Assembly (NCBI GenBank): GCA_964525945.1
Contig: CAZGKX010000053.1
Coordinates: 1 to 19,030 of the forward strand
Direction: 5' to 3'
DNA length: 19,030 bases
Source of the DNA: CAZGKX01 sp964525945
GTDB taxonomy: Bacteria > Pseudomonadota > Gammaproteobacteria > Legionellales > Legionellaceae
A model generated the notes under the pieces. The model searched no databases and was not told the origin of the DNA. It worked only from the letters and a program-made list of their open reading frames with translations. The position numbers were made by a program, and so were the translations under genes. Each line of letters starts with the position of its first letter. Position 1 is the first letter of the stretch. Positions 1 to 6,771 of this stretch are shown here, piece after piece.

Positions 1-2
1 AA

Positions 3-50
3 GAGTTAGATTACTATTATCCGATTAAAGTGCCCCCGGATTTGGGGTAG
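3..50 (+). CDS. C-terminal tail of an unknown gene (partial)
   Basis: One frame is open from the left edge and ends at a TAG, encoding the tail ELDYYYPIKVPPDLG. The stop lies 32 bases before the AbiEi start. The residue composition is protein-like, but only 15 residues are visible, so the family cannot be named and the reading could be chance. It is offered as the probable end of a plus-strand gene that begins outside the window. Confidence 0.3.
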   Translation, partial: ELDYYYPIKVPPDLG

Positions 51-82
51 AGCCAGTTTATTTTTATGCTATTATATCTAGT

Positions 83-847
83 ATGACTAGAAATAAGGAA
101 TCAAAATTAAACCATTTTATGGTTACAGCACCCTCTGGAGTGGTGCTAACTAACGTATGGCTTGAAGAGCAAGGTGTATCTTCTAAGCTAGCGTGGTGGT
201 ATGTCCATTCAGGATTATTAGAAAAGCTTGGAACCAATGCTTATAGGAAAGCCGGTGATCAGGTTTCTTGGGCCGGTGCAATCCATGCTATGCAAACTCA
301 GTTAGCCGCTCCTATGCATGTAGGTGGCAAGACTGCCTTACATTTACTAGGACTGGGGCATTTTATACCCATGCAAGGCATGCAACATATCATGCTATTT
401 GCGCCTACAAACACCAAAATACCGAAATGGCTATTAGCCAATGCGTGGGACGCAGAATTTGAGATATACAAATCATCATTATTTTCTGATGAGCACAGCT
501 TGGTAGAGCGCCTTATCAATGGGGTAAATTTAAAAATATCGAGCCCTGAAAGAGCCGCGTTGGAATTACTGTATTTATATCCTCAACACCAATCGTTAAG
601 TGAAATAACTCATTTAATAGAAAACCTAACACAATTGAGACCTAAAGTAATTCAAGCATTACTCGAAGATTGCCATTCGATCAAAGTAAAAAGGCTTTTT
701 TTACATTTGAGTGAGCGATTTAATCATCCTTGGCTTTTCAGCTTGGATATAACAAAAATAGACTTAGGAACAGGCAAACGGGTATTAGGTAACGGAGGCA
801 AATACTTTCCTAAATATAAACTGTCCTTACCTGAAATAAAGGAGTGA
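83..847 (+). CDS. abiEi: AbiEi-family type IV antitoxin / autorepressor
   Basis: This is the predicted antitoxin of an AbiE-type toxin-antitoxin pair. In known AbiE systems AbiEi is a DNA-binding autorepressor that blocks the effect of the AbiEii nucleotidyltransferase without needing to bind it. The 254-residue product has the expected order: an N-terminal winged-helix-like part (about 10-60, with VWLEEQGVSSKLAWWYVHSG as the likely recognition helix region) and a long C-terminal AbiEi domain. The GGKTALHLLGLGHF stretch near residues 82-95 and SPERAALELLYL near 153-164 are typical of the family. The stop is followed after 4 bases by the TTG start of the toxin gene, so the two are one transcript. 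No Shine-Dalgarno sequence precedes the ATG, while a TTATAT box ends 5 bases before it, which would allow a leaderless message. The family assignment is firm; activity is inferred. Confidence 0.88.
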   Translation: MTRNKESKLNHFMVTAPSGVVLTNVWLEEQGVSSKLAWWYVHSGLLEKLGTNAYRKAGDQVSWAGAIHAMQTQLAAPMHVGGKTALHLLGLGHFIPMQGMQHIMLFAPTNTKIPKWLLANAWDAEFEIYKSSLFSDEHSLVERLINGVNLKISSPERAALELLYLYPQHQSLSEITHLIENLTQLRPKVIQALLEDCHSIKVKRLFLHLSERFNHPWLFSLDITKIDLGTGKRVLGNGGKYFPKYKLSLPEIKE

Positions 848-851
848 TACG

Positions 852-1804
852 TTGAGTTTTCAAGAAGTTTATAAAATCAGGTCGCGCTATTGCTTGAGGT
901 CTTACCCGTATTGAATGAGTTTAACTGTTTTGCTTTAAAAGGCGGAACAGCAATCAATTTATTCGTGCATGATATGCCAAGATTAAGCGTTGATATTGAT
1001 CTAACCTATTTACCGGTTGAAAGCCGCGATGTTTTTCTCTCAAATATTGAAGTTGAACTGTTAAAAATGAAACAGTTGATAGAGAGCTTAGGTTTAACGG
1101 TCAAAACAGTGTTCATGAGAAATGGTTCTATCTCCAAGCTTCAGGTTTATACCAATCATGCCATGATTAAAATTGAGCCTAATTTTGTCCTCAGAAGATC
1201 TGTGTTTCCTTGCGAAGAAAAAGAACTGTGTGAAAAAGCCCAAGATGAATTTTTAAAGTTTATACGCTTTAAAACATTATCCGTTGCTGATTTATATGGT
1301 GGCAAAATATGCGCTGCCTTAGACAGGTATTACCCCCGTGATCTATTTGATATAAAACTCTTGTTAGAAAATCAGGGATTAACTAAAGCAGTCAGGCAAG
1401 CGTTCATCGTCTATCTTGCCAGTGGGCCAAGACCGATGCATGAACTGCTTGAGCCAAGAATCACTGATGCATCACAACACGAATTCGAAAACACATTTAA
1501 AAATGAATTTTCTGGCATGACCACTACCCCTGTTATGCATGAGGCACTAAAAAACATAAGGACGCGTTTACCGCTCTTACTGCTGGAATCGTTTACCGAC
1601 AATGAAAGAATGTTTCTGATGCATTTAAAATCAGGCACACCAAATTGGTTATTGTTACCGATAGAAAATATTGAGCATCTCCCTGGCATTCAATGGAAAC
1701 TGCAAAATGTTAACAAAATTCCCGATGACAAAAAGAACGAGCAACTCAACAAACTAAAGCGCGTTTTAAAGGTCCAAAAAATAATTGATTTCGTGGGACA
1801 CTAG
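852..1804 (+). pseudogene. abiEii: AbiEii nucleotidyltransferase toxin, frameshifted near its N-terminus
   Basis: This encodes the toxin partner of the preceding AbiEi. The family (DUF1814, nucleotidyltransferase fold) carries KGGTAINLF and a following RLSVDIDLTYL, seen here with the catalytic Asp-x-Asp pair, then GGKICAALDRYYPRDLFDI, all present. The natural start is TTG at 852, which has an AAGGAG ribosome site 7 bases upstream and gives MSFQEVYKI. That frame is lost near base 876-879; reading resumes one base out of phase as QVALLLEVLPVLNEF, which continues the family consensus exactly. A single missing base therefore breaks the gene. The downstream frame has a stop at 872-874, so translation of the main part would have to begin at an internal TTG (890) and would lose about 12 residues, none of them in the catalytic motifs. 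The gene is either a recent pseudogene or a slightly truncated, still active toxin. A sequencing error cannot be excluded. Confidence 0.85.
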
Positions 1805-1808
1805 CCCG

Positions 1809-1846
1809 CAAGTAATGGCAATAAATGACAACAAGTGACGGTAATA
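1809..1846. repeat. Imperfect 15-bp direct repeat
   Basis: The 15-mers at 1809-1823 and 1832-1846 (CAAGTAATGGCAATA and CAAGTGACGGTAATA) agree at 12 of 15 positions, 23 bp apart. They lie between the toxin gene and the tRNA-like sequence. They could be arm-type sites of an integrase or simply chance; no integrase gene is visible. Confidence 0.3.
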
Positions 1847-1910
1847 GGCTTGTTCATAGGTGGTTGATTTCATTATTGTTATTTGTTGTAGAGTACTGTG
1901 GTTGATGGCT

Positions 1911-1965
1911 AAGACACCGGCTGTTAATCATTAGGTCGGCGGTTCGAGCCCGTCCCGTGGAGCCA
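1911..1965 (+). pseudogene. tRNA-Asn-like 3' half (tRNA remnant / possible attachment site)
   Basis: The stretch CTGTTAATCA carries the GTT anticodon (1923-1925) in the usual tRNA-Asn context. It is followed by a complete T arm (stem 1938-1942 with 1950-1954, loop TTCGAGC), a seven-base 3' acceptor strand (CCGTGGA), a discriminator G and an encoded CCA. The matching 5' acceptor strand (TCCACGG), a normal D arm and a paired anticodon stem are absent upstream, so this is not a functional tRNA. Integrative elements commonly use the 3' half of tRNA genes as attachment sites and leave such copies at their borders. Its position between the AbiE pair and the next regulator fits that, but no integrase or second copy is visible. 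Confidence 0.6.
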
Positions 1966-2021
1966 TCAAAAATCGATAAGTATTTGAATAAACAACGATT
2001 AAAATAATTTGAAAATTAAAA

Positions 2022-2042
2022 GGTTACCCTTTGGGTTACCCT
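2022..2042. repeat. GGTTACCCT direct repeat
   Basis: GGTTACCCT occurs at 2022-2030 and again at 2034-2042 with a 12-bp period. It lies between the tRNA-like fragment and the operator cluster, in a 431-bp stretch without a gene. It may be a protein-binding site; nothing else supports a function. Confidence 0.4.
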
Positions 2043-2106
2043 CGTGAAAAAACACTACGAATCACCTGCTTGAAACTCACTAAATAAGATTACATAAAAT
2101 AGAAGT

Positions 2107-2145
2107 GAACCCGGAAACATTTTGCTTCCGGGTACTTCCGGGTTC
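2107..2145. promoter_or_regulatory. Upstream operator-like cluster of CCGGGT half-sites
   Basis: GAACCCGGAA (2107-2116) is the exact inverse of TTCCGGGTTC (2136-2145). A further copy, TTCCGGGT (2126-2133), sits between them, so CTTCCGGGT is directly repeated with a 10-bp period, about one helical turn. The same half-site recurs in the palindrome at 2181-2232. This arrangement suggests cooperative binding of a dimeric regulator, plausibly the protein encoded at 2236-3615. Confidence 0.6.
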
Positions 2146-2180
2146 ATTTTCATCTAATAAATAGTATCAATCATCTATCT

Positions 2181-2232
2181 AAGAAATTAACCCAGAAAAT
2201 TTGACACGATATATTTTCCGGGTTAATTTCTT
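2181..2232. promoter_or_regulatory. Near-perfect 20-bp palindrome overlapping the promoter of the AlbA_2 gene
   Basis: Bases 2181-2200 and 2213-2232 are inverted copies that agree at 19 of 20 positions, with a 12-base spacer. The right arm ends 3 bases before the ATG at 2236. The spacer begins with TTGACA (2201-2206), a consensus -35 box. Seventeen bases further on is TAATTT (2224-2229), a fair -10 box. Transcription would then start at or very near the ATG, giving a leaderless message and explaining the lack of a Shine-Dalgarno sequence. A protein bound to this palindrome would block the promoter. As RNA from an upstream start it would also form a strong hairpin hiding the start codon. Confidence 0.65.
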
Positions 2233-2235
2233 GGT

Positions 2236-3615
2236 ATGTCATTCCATTGTGAAGCACCGATGTTAGAGTCATTTTTAAATCAAGACGAAGGGAAGCTGCT
2301 CGAATTCAAAGAAAACGCAGACTCTCCTCACAGAATAATACAAACAATCATCGCATTCGCTAATACCGCTGGCGGCACTATTATTATTGGCGTGAAAGAT
2401 AAAACAAAGGAAGCTGTTGGGGTAAATGACGTTTTAAAAGAGGAAGAAAGAATTGCCAATATGGTGGCTGATTCAATTGTGCCGCTGATTACACCAAATT
2501 TTCAATTTCACACGTGGAGAAATCGAGATTTTTTAATTATCTCAGTAGGATACTCTCCAATGCCTTATTATCTTAAAAGCAAGGGAATAGAGAATGGGGT
2601 CTATATTCGTCTAGGTTCAACAAATAGAGTGGCTGATCGCGCTACGGTGGCAGAAATACAACGCTTAGCGATACATCAAAGTTTCGATGAATTACCAAAT
2701 TTACAAGCAACACAAGACGATATTGATTTCCTTCGTGCAAACGTACAATTTGGATTGTCAGCAAATAAAAAATTTGATCTCAACGTTGCTAAATCGTTTA
2801 ATTTACTGGTGCAACACCAATCAACCTACTACCCATCTAATGGTGCAATGCTTCTATTTGGTAAAGACCGTCGCCGATTCTTTCCTGATGCAATTATACG
2901 ATGTGGACGTTTTTCAGGGATCACAAAAAATCAAATTATCGATCAACAAGAAATAGACGTGGCTTTACCCAGCGCGGTTTCGGAGGTGATTTCATTCATA
3001 GAGCGTAACACGATGAGTGGAGCTGAAATTGGCCGAACGCATAGAGTAGACGTCCCTCAATATCCCCCAATCGTTCTCAGAGAAGCAATTATTAACGCCA
3101 TTGTGCACGCCGATTACTCGGTAAAGGGTGCAAACATCCAAGTAGCCATTTTTTCTGATCGATTAGAAATAACCAATCCTGGCGCGTTGCCCTATGGTCT
3201 TAGTCTTGAAAAAGCATTAAGTGGAATTTCACAATTGCGCAATCGCGTGATTGGGCATGTTTTCAGAGAGTTGGGCTTGATTGAGCGTTGGGGATCTGGA
3301 TTAGGTCGAATGATGGATGTATGTCGCACACACGGTATGAAAGAGCCAAAATTTGAAGAGCTTGATCATCATTTTCGCGTAACACTTTATCACGATGCTC
3401 ATTTTATTTCGATCACCGTGGCTTGGCAGCAAGAAATAGTTGAGTACTTAAGACAACATGAGTCTGTAAGCACTAAAGATGCAAGTTTGTTTTGGAAGGT
3501 AACGGAAAGAACAGCCTCATCCAGATTAAAACAAATGCTCGATAATGGGCTGATTTTTGAAATCGGTACAGGCCCATATGATCCTAAGAAAAAATTTGTT
3601 TTAGTTAAGTTTTAG
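2236..3615 (+). CDS. AlbA_2 (Schlafen-like) / HATPase / winged-helix regulatory protein
   Basis: The 459-residue protein belongs to the widespread bacterial family annotated as putative DNA-binding, ATP-binding transcriptional regulators. Domain order: an AlbA_2 domain (about 12-135, with LLEFKEN and the FANTAGGTIIIGVKD motif), a linker region, a GHKL-type ATPase domain (about 275-360, with N-box REAIINAIVHADYS, ITNPGALP and GLIERWGSGLGRM), and a C-terminal winged helix (about 398-459). The family is found both as regulators and in defence loci, so the molecular role is open. The ATG at 2236 lies directly behind a 20-bp palindrome and a promoter that would start transcription at the ATG; a second ATG (2260) also lacks a ribosome site. 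Autoregulation through the palindrome is inferred. It lies between a tRNA remnant and an IS remnant, consistent with acquired DNA. Confidence 0.85.
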   Translation: MSFHCEAPMLESFLNQDEGKLLEFKENADSPHRIIQTIIAFANTAGGTIIIGVKDKTKEAVGVNDVLKEEERIANMVADSIVPLITPNFQFHTWRNRDFLIISVGYSPMPYYLKSKGIENGVYIRLGSTNRVADRATVAEIQRLAIHQSFDELPNLQATQDDIDFLRANVQFGLSANKKFDLNVAKSFNLLVQHQSTYYPSNGAMLLFGKDRRRFFPDAIIRCGRFSGITKNQIIDQQEIDVALPSAVSEVISFIERNTMSGAEIGRTHRVDVPQYPPIVLREAIINAIVHADYSVKGANIQVAIFSDRLEITNPGALPYGLSLEKALSGISQLRNRVIGHVFRELGLIERWGSGLGRMMDVCRTHGMKEPKFEELDHHFRVTLYHDAHFISITVAWQQEIVEYLRQHESVSTKDASLFWKVTERTASSRLKQMLDNGLIFEIGTGPYDPKKKFVLVKF

Positions 3616-3653
3616 TTAAATAGTTACGATTTAACCTACCCTAGTCAATTGAT

Positions 3654-3741
3654 ATGCTGATGAAAAAAATGAGTAATACACAGAAAGAACTAAATAGACC
3701 ATGTATTTACTGTAAAAATATAATTCAAGCTGCTACTGCTA
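3654..3741 (+). pseudogene. Possible 5' stub of a gene cut by the IS21-type remnant
   Basis: An open frame starting at 3654 (or at the ATG at 3669) encodes MSNTQKELNRPCIYCKNII and then runs straight into the tandem repeats that mark the insertion-sequence end. The CIYC pair is zinc-finger-like, but the stub is too short to assign. No clear ribosome site precedes either ATG. It may be the surviving start of a gene interrupted by the element, or only chance. Confidence 0.25.
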
Positions 3742-3750
3742 TGTCTGCCT

Positions 3751-3844
3751 ATTCCGACGAAGTGGATCACACATTCCGAAGAAAGTGGATCACTGATTCC
3801 GACGCATCTGGATCACTAATTCCGAACGATGTGGATCACTCGGA
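3751..3844. repeat. Four tandem 22-23 bp repeats at the IS21 end
   Basis: Each unit begins ATTCCGA (starts at 3751, 3773, 3796 and 3819) and contains GGATCAC. The spacing is 22, 23 and 23 bp. The units fit the multiple transposase-binding repeats at IS21-family termini. They lie between the istB stop and the presumed element end. Confidence 0.8.
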
Positions 3845-3912
3845 GCGAAGCGACGCATATTTTAATTTTACTACAACACCTCCTTTTTGTGTGATTTTTT
3901 AGCAATTTTTTC

Positions 3913-4262
3913 TCATTGATGGCCCTTAACTTCAATGCGATGAGCATTGTGTATTAAGCGATCTAAAATGGCATCGCCCAAAGTAGCATCCCCAACACTC
4001 TCATGCCAAGCTTGAATAGGTAACTGGCTTGTGATGAGCGTGGATGAGCGATGATAACGATCATCGATTATTCTAATAAATCACGTCTGTTGGCATCAGT
4101 CATCGGCGCAAGCCCCCAGTCATCTAAAATAAGTAATGACAGTTTGGCGACATGTTCCATGAGTTTGATATAACTGCCATCCGTTTTAGCAATGGTGATT
4201 GCCTGAAAGAGTTTCGGTAGTCTTATATAGCGTGCATCATAGCCTTGTCGGCACGCTTGACC
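3913..4262 (-). pseudogene. istB: Truncated and frameshifted istB (IS21 helper ATPase)
   Basis: IstB is the AAA+ helper of IS21-family transposition. The surviving part reads ACRQGYDARYIRLPKLFQAI and then LLILDDWGLAPMTDANRRDLLE, the latter carrying the Walker B motif and the conserved DDWG. The Walker A region and everything before it are missing. After LLE the frame hits TAA at 4068-4070. One base out of phase the family sequence continues (IIDDRYHRSSTLITSQLPI, then AWHESVGDATLGDAILDRL) to a TGA at 3913-3915, so one base has been lost near 4068. The truncated 5' end is joined in frame to the start of a short-chain dehydrogenase. It is non-functional. Confidence 0.85.
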
Positions 4263-4340
4263 CGATTTAGAAAATAATTGAGCGATACCTGCGCCAATCC
4301 CAGAGCTCGCCCCGGTTATCATCACAACTTGTTTTTTCAT
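4263..4340 (-). pseudogene. 5' stub of a short-chain dehydrogenase/reductase, fused to istB
   Basis: The first 26 codons of an SDR-family oxidoreductase remain: MKKQVVMITGASSGIGAGIA carries the TGxxxGIG dinucleotide-binding motif at residues 9-16. The ATG at 4340 has AAGGATG a few bases upstream; the longer reading from 4358 is less likely. After SKSG the frame continues without a break into the istB interior, so about 90% of the enzyme is gone. The fusion keeps a start codon and ribosome site and could yield a roughly 90-residue chimeric peptide, presumably meaningless. Confidence 0.8.
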
Positions 4341-4407
4341 GGTGCATCCTTGCATCATTATGTTTTAAATCTATTTATTGTAGCATATAGCGACTAAGGA
4401 GTATCAG

Positions 4408-4881
4408 ATGGCACAACATTATTTATTATTAAAAACACTGCATATCTTCGGCGTTATTATTTTTCTTGGTAATATTGTCGTTACTGCTTTTTGGAAAATC
4501 TTCGCAGATATCTCGCAAGATTGGCGAATTATTGCATTTTCACAGCGATTAGTAACTTACACGGATGTTAGTTTTACTTTTTTGGGAATATTCATTATAG
4601 CGATTACCGGTATCCTATTATCAAACAGTTACGGTGCTTATTGGCATGTGCATTGGATTTTTTGGGGCTTGATGCTTTTTATTGCTTCTGGTGTGATATG
4701 GATGACATTACTCATCCCGTTGCAAATAAAATTACATCGTATCGCAAACACGTTTAGTGACTCAAAAACAATACCGCGGGAATATTGGATTTACGAAGCC
4801 ATGTGGGCAATATTTGGTACCATAGCAACGATACTTCCATTTATAACGTTATATTTTATGGTCTTTAAACCAAATTTTTAA
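4408..4881 (+). CDS. DUF2269-type small integral membrane protein
   Basis: The 157-residue product has four predicted membrane spans (about 5-27, 49-70, 77-100 and 132-153). Its opening HYLLLKTLHIFGVIIFLGNI, in which a Leu-His pair lies within the first helix, is typical of DUF2269-family predicted membrane proteins, whose function is not established. An AAGGAG ribosome site lies 7 bases before the ATG. It is divergent from the IS/SDR remnant and has no obvious operon partner. The family call rests on the first helix and the four-helix layout. Confidence 0.7.
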   Translation: MAQHYLLLKTLHIFGVIIFLGNIVVTAFWKIFADISQDWRIIAFSQRLVTYTDVSFTFLGIFIIAITGILLSNSYGAYWHVHWIFWGLMLFIASGVIWMTLLIPLQIKLHRIANTFSDSKTIPREYWIYEAMWAIFGTIATILPFITLYFMVFKPNF

Positions 4882-5168
4882 TTCGCAAGTAAGCATCAAA
4901 ATGTTGTTAACAAAAATTCATACACATCTTATCGTTCATAATGAAGCGAGCTGGCAAAACAAAATTAACCCATATATTGAGGGCTATTTATCAAGGCCAT
5001 GGCGTTTCCTCCAGATTTTTGGATGTGTTTTTATGATATGCTGCCCAATATTGTCAAGCACAACAAGTCCTGGGCTGTTTATTTTATGACCATATATTAT
5101 TTGTCTGGACGTAGGTAAATTTTTACCTACGTCTCTTGAGGGGAGCTGGATGTGATGGATTTTTGCTG
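4882..5168. other. Intergenic stretch with degenerate short ORFs
   Basis: Between the DUF2269 gene and the MFS gene three overlapping short plus-strand frames look mildly protein-like. They are 4901-5089, a frame from the ATG near 4940 interrupted by one TGA, and 4999-5118 (MAFPPDFWMCFYDMLPNIVK...). None has a ribosome site. They may be remains of one decayed gene with frameshifts, but no family is recognisable. The stretch ends in the palindrome at 5109-5132. Confidence 0.3.
5109..5132. repeat. Perfect 24-bp palindrome
   Basis: ACGTAGGTAAATTTTTACCTACGT is its own inverse except for the two central T bases (11-bp arms, extendable by one G-C pair). It lies 36 bases beyond the stop of the minus-strand MFS gene and about 230 bases beyond the DUF2269 gene, so it could end transcription from both sides. 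Neither strand has the usual T run after the stem, so a protein-binding site or mobile palindromic repeat is equally possible. Confidence 0.6.
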
Positions 5169-6455
5169 TTATTTAACCGTGACTTTTAATAACAACAAAC
5201 TGCCTATAATTTGGTAGCAAGGCAATATGGCTAGGACCAAATGAAAGCTGTGCAGTGAAAAATGTTGGATGCCATGGTTTGCAACCGATGTGTTTAAGGC
5301 ATCCAACACTCGCCCCATGACCGGTTCGGTGATGGCATCCAACAACGCTTCGCTGGCATTGATCATGGCAATTGCGGTACCGGCAAGTTTTAATGGATTT
5401 AACTCTTTGCCAATCACAAAAACCAAGGGAAATGCTCCCAAACTGAACCCAAAGATAAACAACAAGGCTCCTAAAAGCCAAGTGGGCAGAGGGTGACAAT
5501 ACAACACCAACGTTATGGCCACCGCTGAGATCAGCGTGCTGTAGATCATAAACGCACATCGATCGGCCAATTTATGCGAAAAAATAGCCAGCAACGGTGA
5601 CCCCAACCCTAGGCCCCAAAACACCATGGAAATGTACGAGGACGCGGAAATGGCATTTATATGATAAGCCGTTTGTAAAAAAGGATTGCCCCACAATCCA
5701 CAAAAAATAACCACGGGCGAAAAGGATAAGCCACTGTATAACATCAGCAGCCAATTTTGTTTGCATCGGAACACCTGCATCACCTCTCTCATACCAATGG
5801 GTTTGCTGTTTATTTCATGCCCTTGATGCAAGCTTTGAGGGGCTTCTCTGACAATAAGTAAAAAGAACAAAGCCAACACCAACCCCGCCATGCTGACATC
5901 GTACAAGCTGTTTCGCCAACCAACAAGCTGTACCAACCGTGCCAATGGCATTTGACCGAACACCGCTCCGGCCATTGCCGCGGAAACCAATAGTCCAATC
6001 AATAGAGCGTAGCGTTTGGGTGAGAACCAGGTGGCTGCTAATTTCATATAGGCTATTGTGGCAAATGATACGCCAACCCCCATTAACGCACGGGCTAAAA
6101 TCGCCGTGTTTAAACCCTGCACATGAGAAAACCACCACAGGCCTGTTGCACAAATTAAAATAGCCCCCGACGTAACCCAACGCACTCCGTAACGGTCAAT
6201 GATGACACCGACAAACAATGGCACCAGTAGATAAGTCCAAAAATAGCCCGCAGACAGCATGCCCAATCCCAAGCCCTGCAAATCTAAATCAGTCATCAAT
6301 TGCACGGAAATTACGCTGGGGAAATTTTGAATGATGTATTTATAAAATAAAAAGAAAGCGCACAAGCTTAAAACCAAAGAAGCATAAAGGGAGGAACTTT
6401 TGTTTTGTACAAAGTGGTTTTGTGAAAGGCTGGTGGCCTGATGTGATTGAGTCAT
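5169..6455 (-). CDS. Major facilitator superfamily transporter
   Basis: The 428-residue inner-membrane protein has twelve hydrophobic spans in two sets of six. After the second span comes DRYGVRW, the MFS motif A loop between helices 2 and 3. ALMGVGVSFATIAYMKLAATWF matches the helix 4-5 region of proton-coupled MFS carriers. Family members move small solutes by proton coupling; the substrate cannot be read from the sequence. It resembles the many MFS carriers of Legionella. GAGG lies 8 bases before the ATG. The gene stands alone on the minus strand, preceded by a structured leader (6494-6532) and separated from the next upstream gene by a terminator. Confidence 0.88.
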   Translation of the reverse strand: MTQSHQATSLSQNHFVQNKSSSLYASLVLSLCAFFLFYKYIIQNFPSVISVQLMTDLDLQGLGLGMLSAGYFWTYLLVPLFVGVIIDRYGVRWVTSGAILICATGLWWFSHVQGLNTAILARALMGVGVSFATIAYMKLAATWFSPKRYALLIGLLVSAAMAGAVFGQMPLARLVQLVGWRNSLYDVSMAGLVLALFFLLIVREAPQSLHQGHEINSKPIGMREVMQVFRCKQNWLLMLYSGLSFSPVVIFCGLWGNPFLQTAYHINAISASSYISMVFWGLGLGSPLLAIFSHKLADRCAFMIYSTLISAVAITLVLYCHPLPTWLLGALLFIFGFSLGAFPLVFVIGKELNPLKLAGTAIAMINASEALLDAITEPVMGRVLDALNTSVANHGIQHFSLHSFHLVLAILPCYQIIGSLLLLKVTVK

Positions 6456-6493
6456 CGTGTATCCTCGCTGGTTACTGATAAAGGGTTGGCCTC

Positions 6494-6532
6494 AATATCC
6501 GGTGAACTTCTCCCTAGAGAAGCCCGGATATT
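6494..6532 (-). promoter_or_regulatory. Two-tier hairpin in the leader of the MFS gene
   Basis: An outer stem (AATATCCGG with CCGGATATT, 9 bp, perfect) encloses an inner stem (CTTCTC with GAGAAG, 6 bp, loop CCTA), separated only by a short internal loop. It ends about 39 bases before the MFS start codon. It could be an attenuator or regulatory mRNA structure, or an operator. It does not match a riboswitch class that I recognise. Confidence 0.5.
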
Positions 6533-6610
6533 CAATGGCAACAACTCTAGGGCGAGAAGTGGTCGTGAATAATCACAAGGTTAACGGCAGTAACGACGAG
6601 AGCAATAGAC

Positions 6611-6634
6611 AAAAATGCCACAGGGACAGTGGCA
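6611..6634 (-). terminator. Rho-independent terminator of the 268-residue ORF
   Basis: On the minus strand TGCCAC and GTGGCA form a 6-bp stem with a 7-base loop, followed at once by TTTTTG. It lies about 140 bases beyond the stop of the unknown gene at 6772-7578 and before the MFS leader, so it would separate the two units. Confidence 0.65.
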
Positions 6635-6771
6635 ATTGAAGCAACAATGTGTTGTCTAAAATCCGTCATTGAAATGCATATTTTATAGTCATGAATAGTG
6701 ACGTTAGCACGAACAAGCCTAGCTTGTCAAAAGCGGTGGATGAAGAGCAGCAATTCCCGGCTCATTTTATA

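Larger units (their letters stand above)
3742..4262 (-). mobile_element. Remnant of an IS21-family insertion sequence (istB end)
   Basis: The segment contains the 3' part of an istB gene and, beyond its stop, a terminal array of four imperfect repeats of 22-23 bp. Such multiple terminal repeats are a feature of IS21-family ends, where the transposase binds. The outer end is placed near 3742 (TGTCTGCC...), just outside the first repeat. The istA transposase gene, the front of istB and the other end are missing: at about 4262 the sequence passes directly into the start of an unrelated dehydrogenase gene. The element is therefore dead and was reduced by a deletion that joined its interior to neighbouring DNA. 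Confidence 0.75.

Noticed and set aside
1890..1965. Functional tRNA-Asn gene
   Set aside because: The 5' acceptor strand, D arm and anticodon stem pairing are missing; only the 3' half is recognisable.
3751..3844. Tandem 22-23 bp repeats as a CRISPR array
   Set aside because: The units are contiguous, diverged and without spacers, and lie at the end of an istB remnant; they are IS21 terminal repeats.
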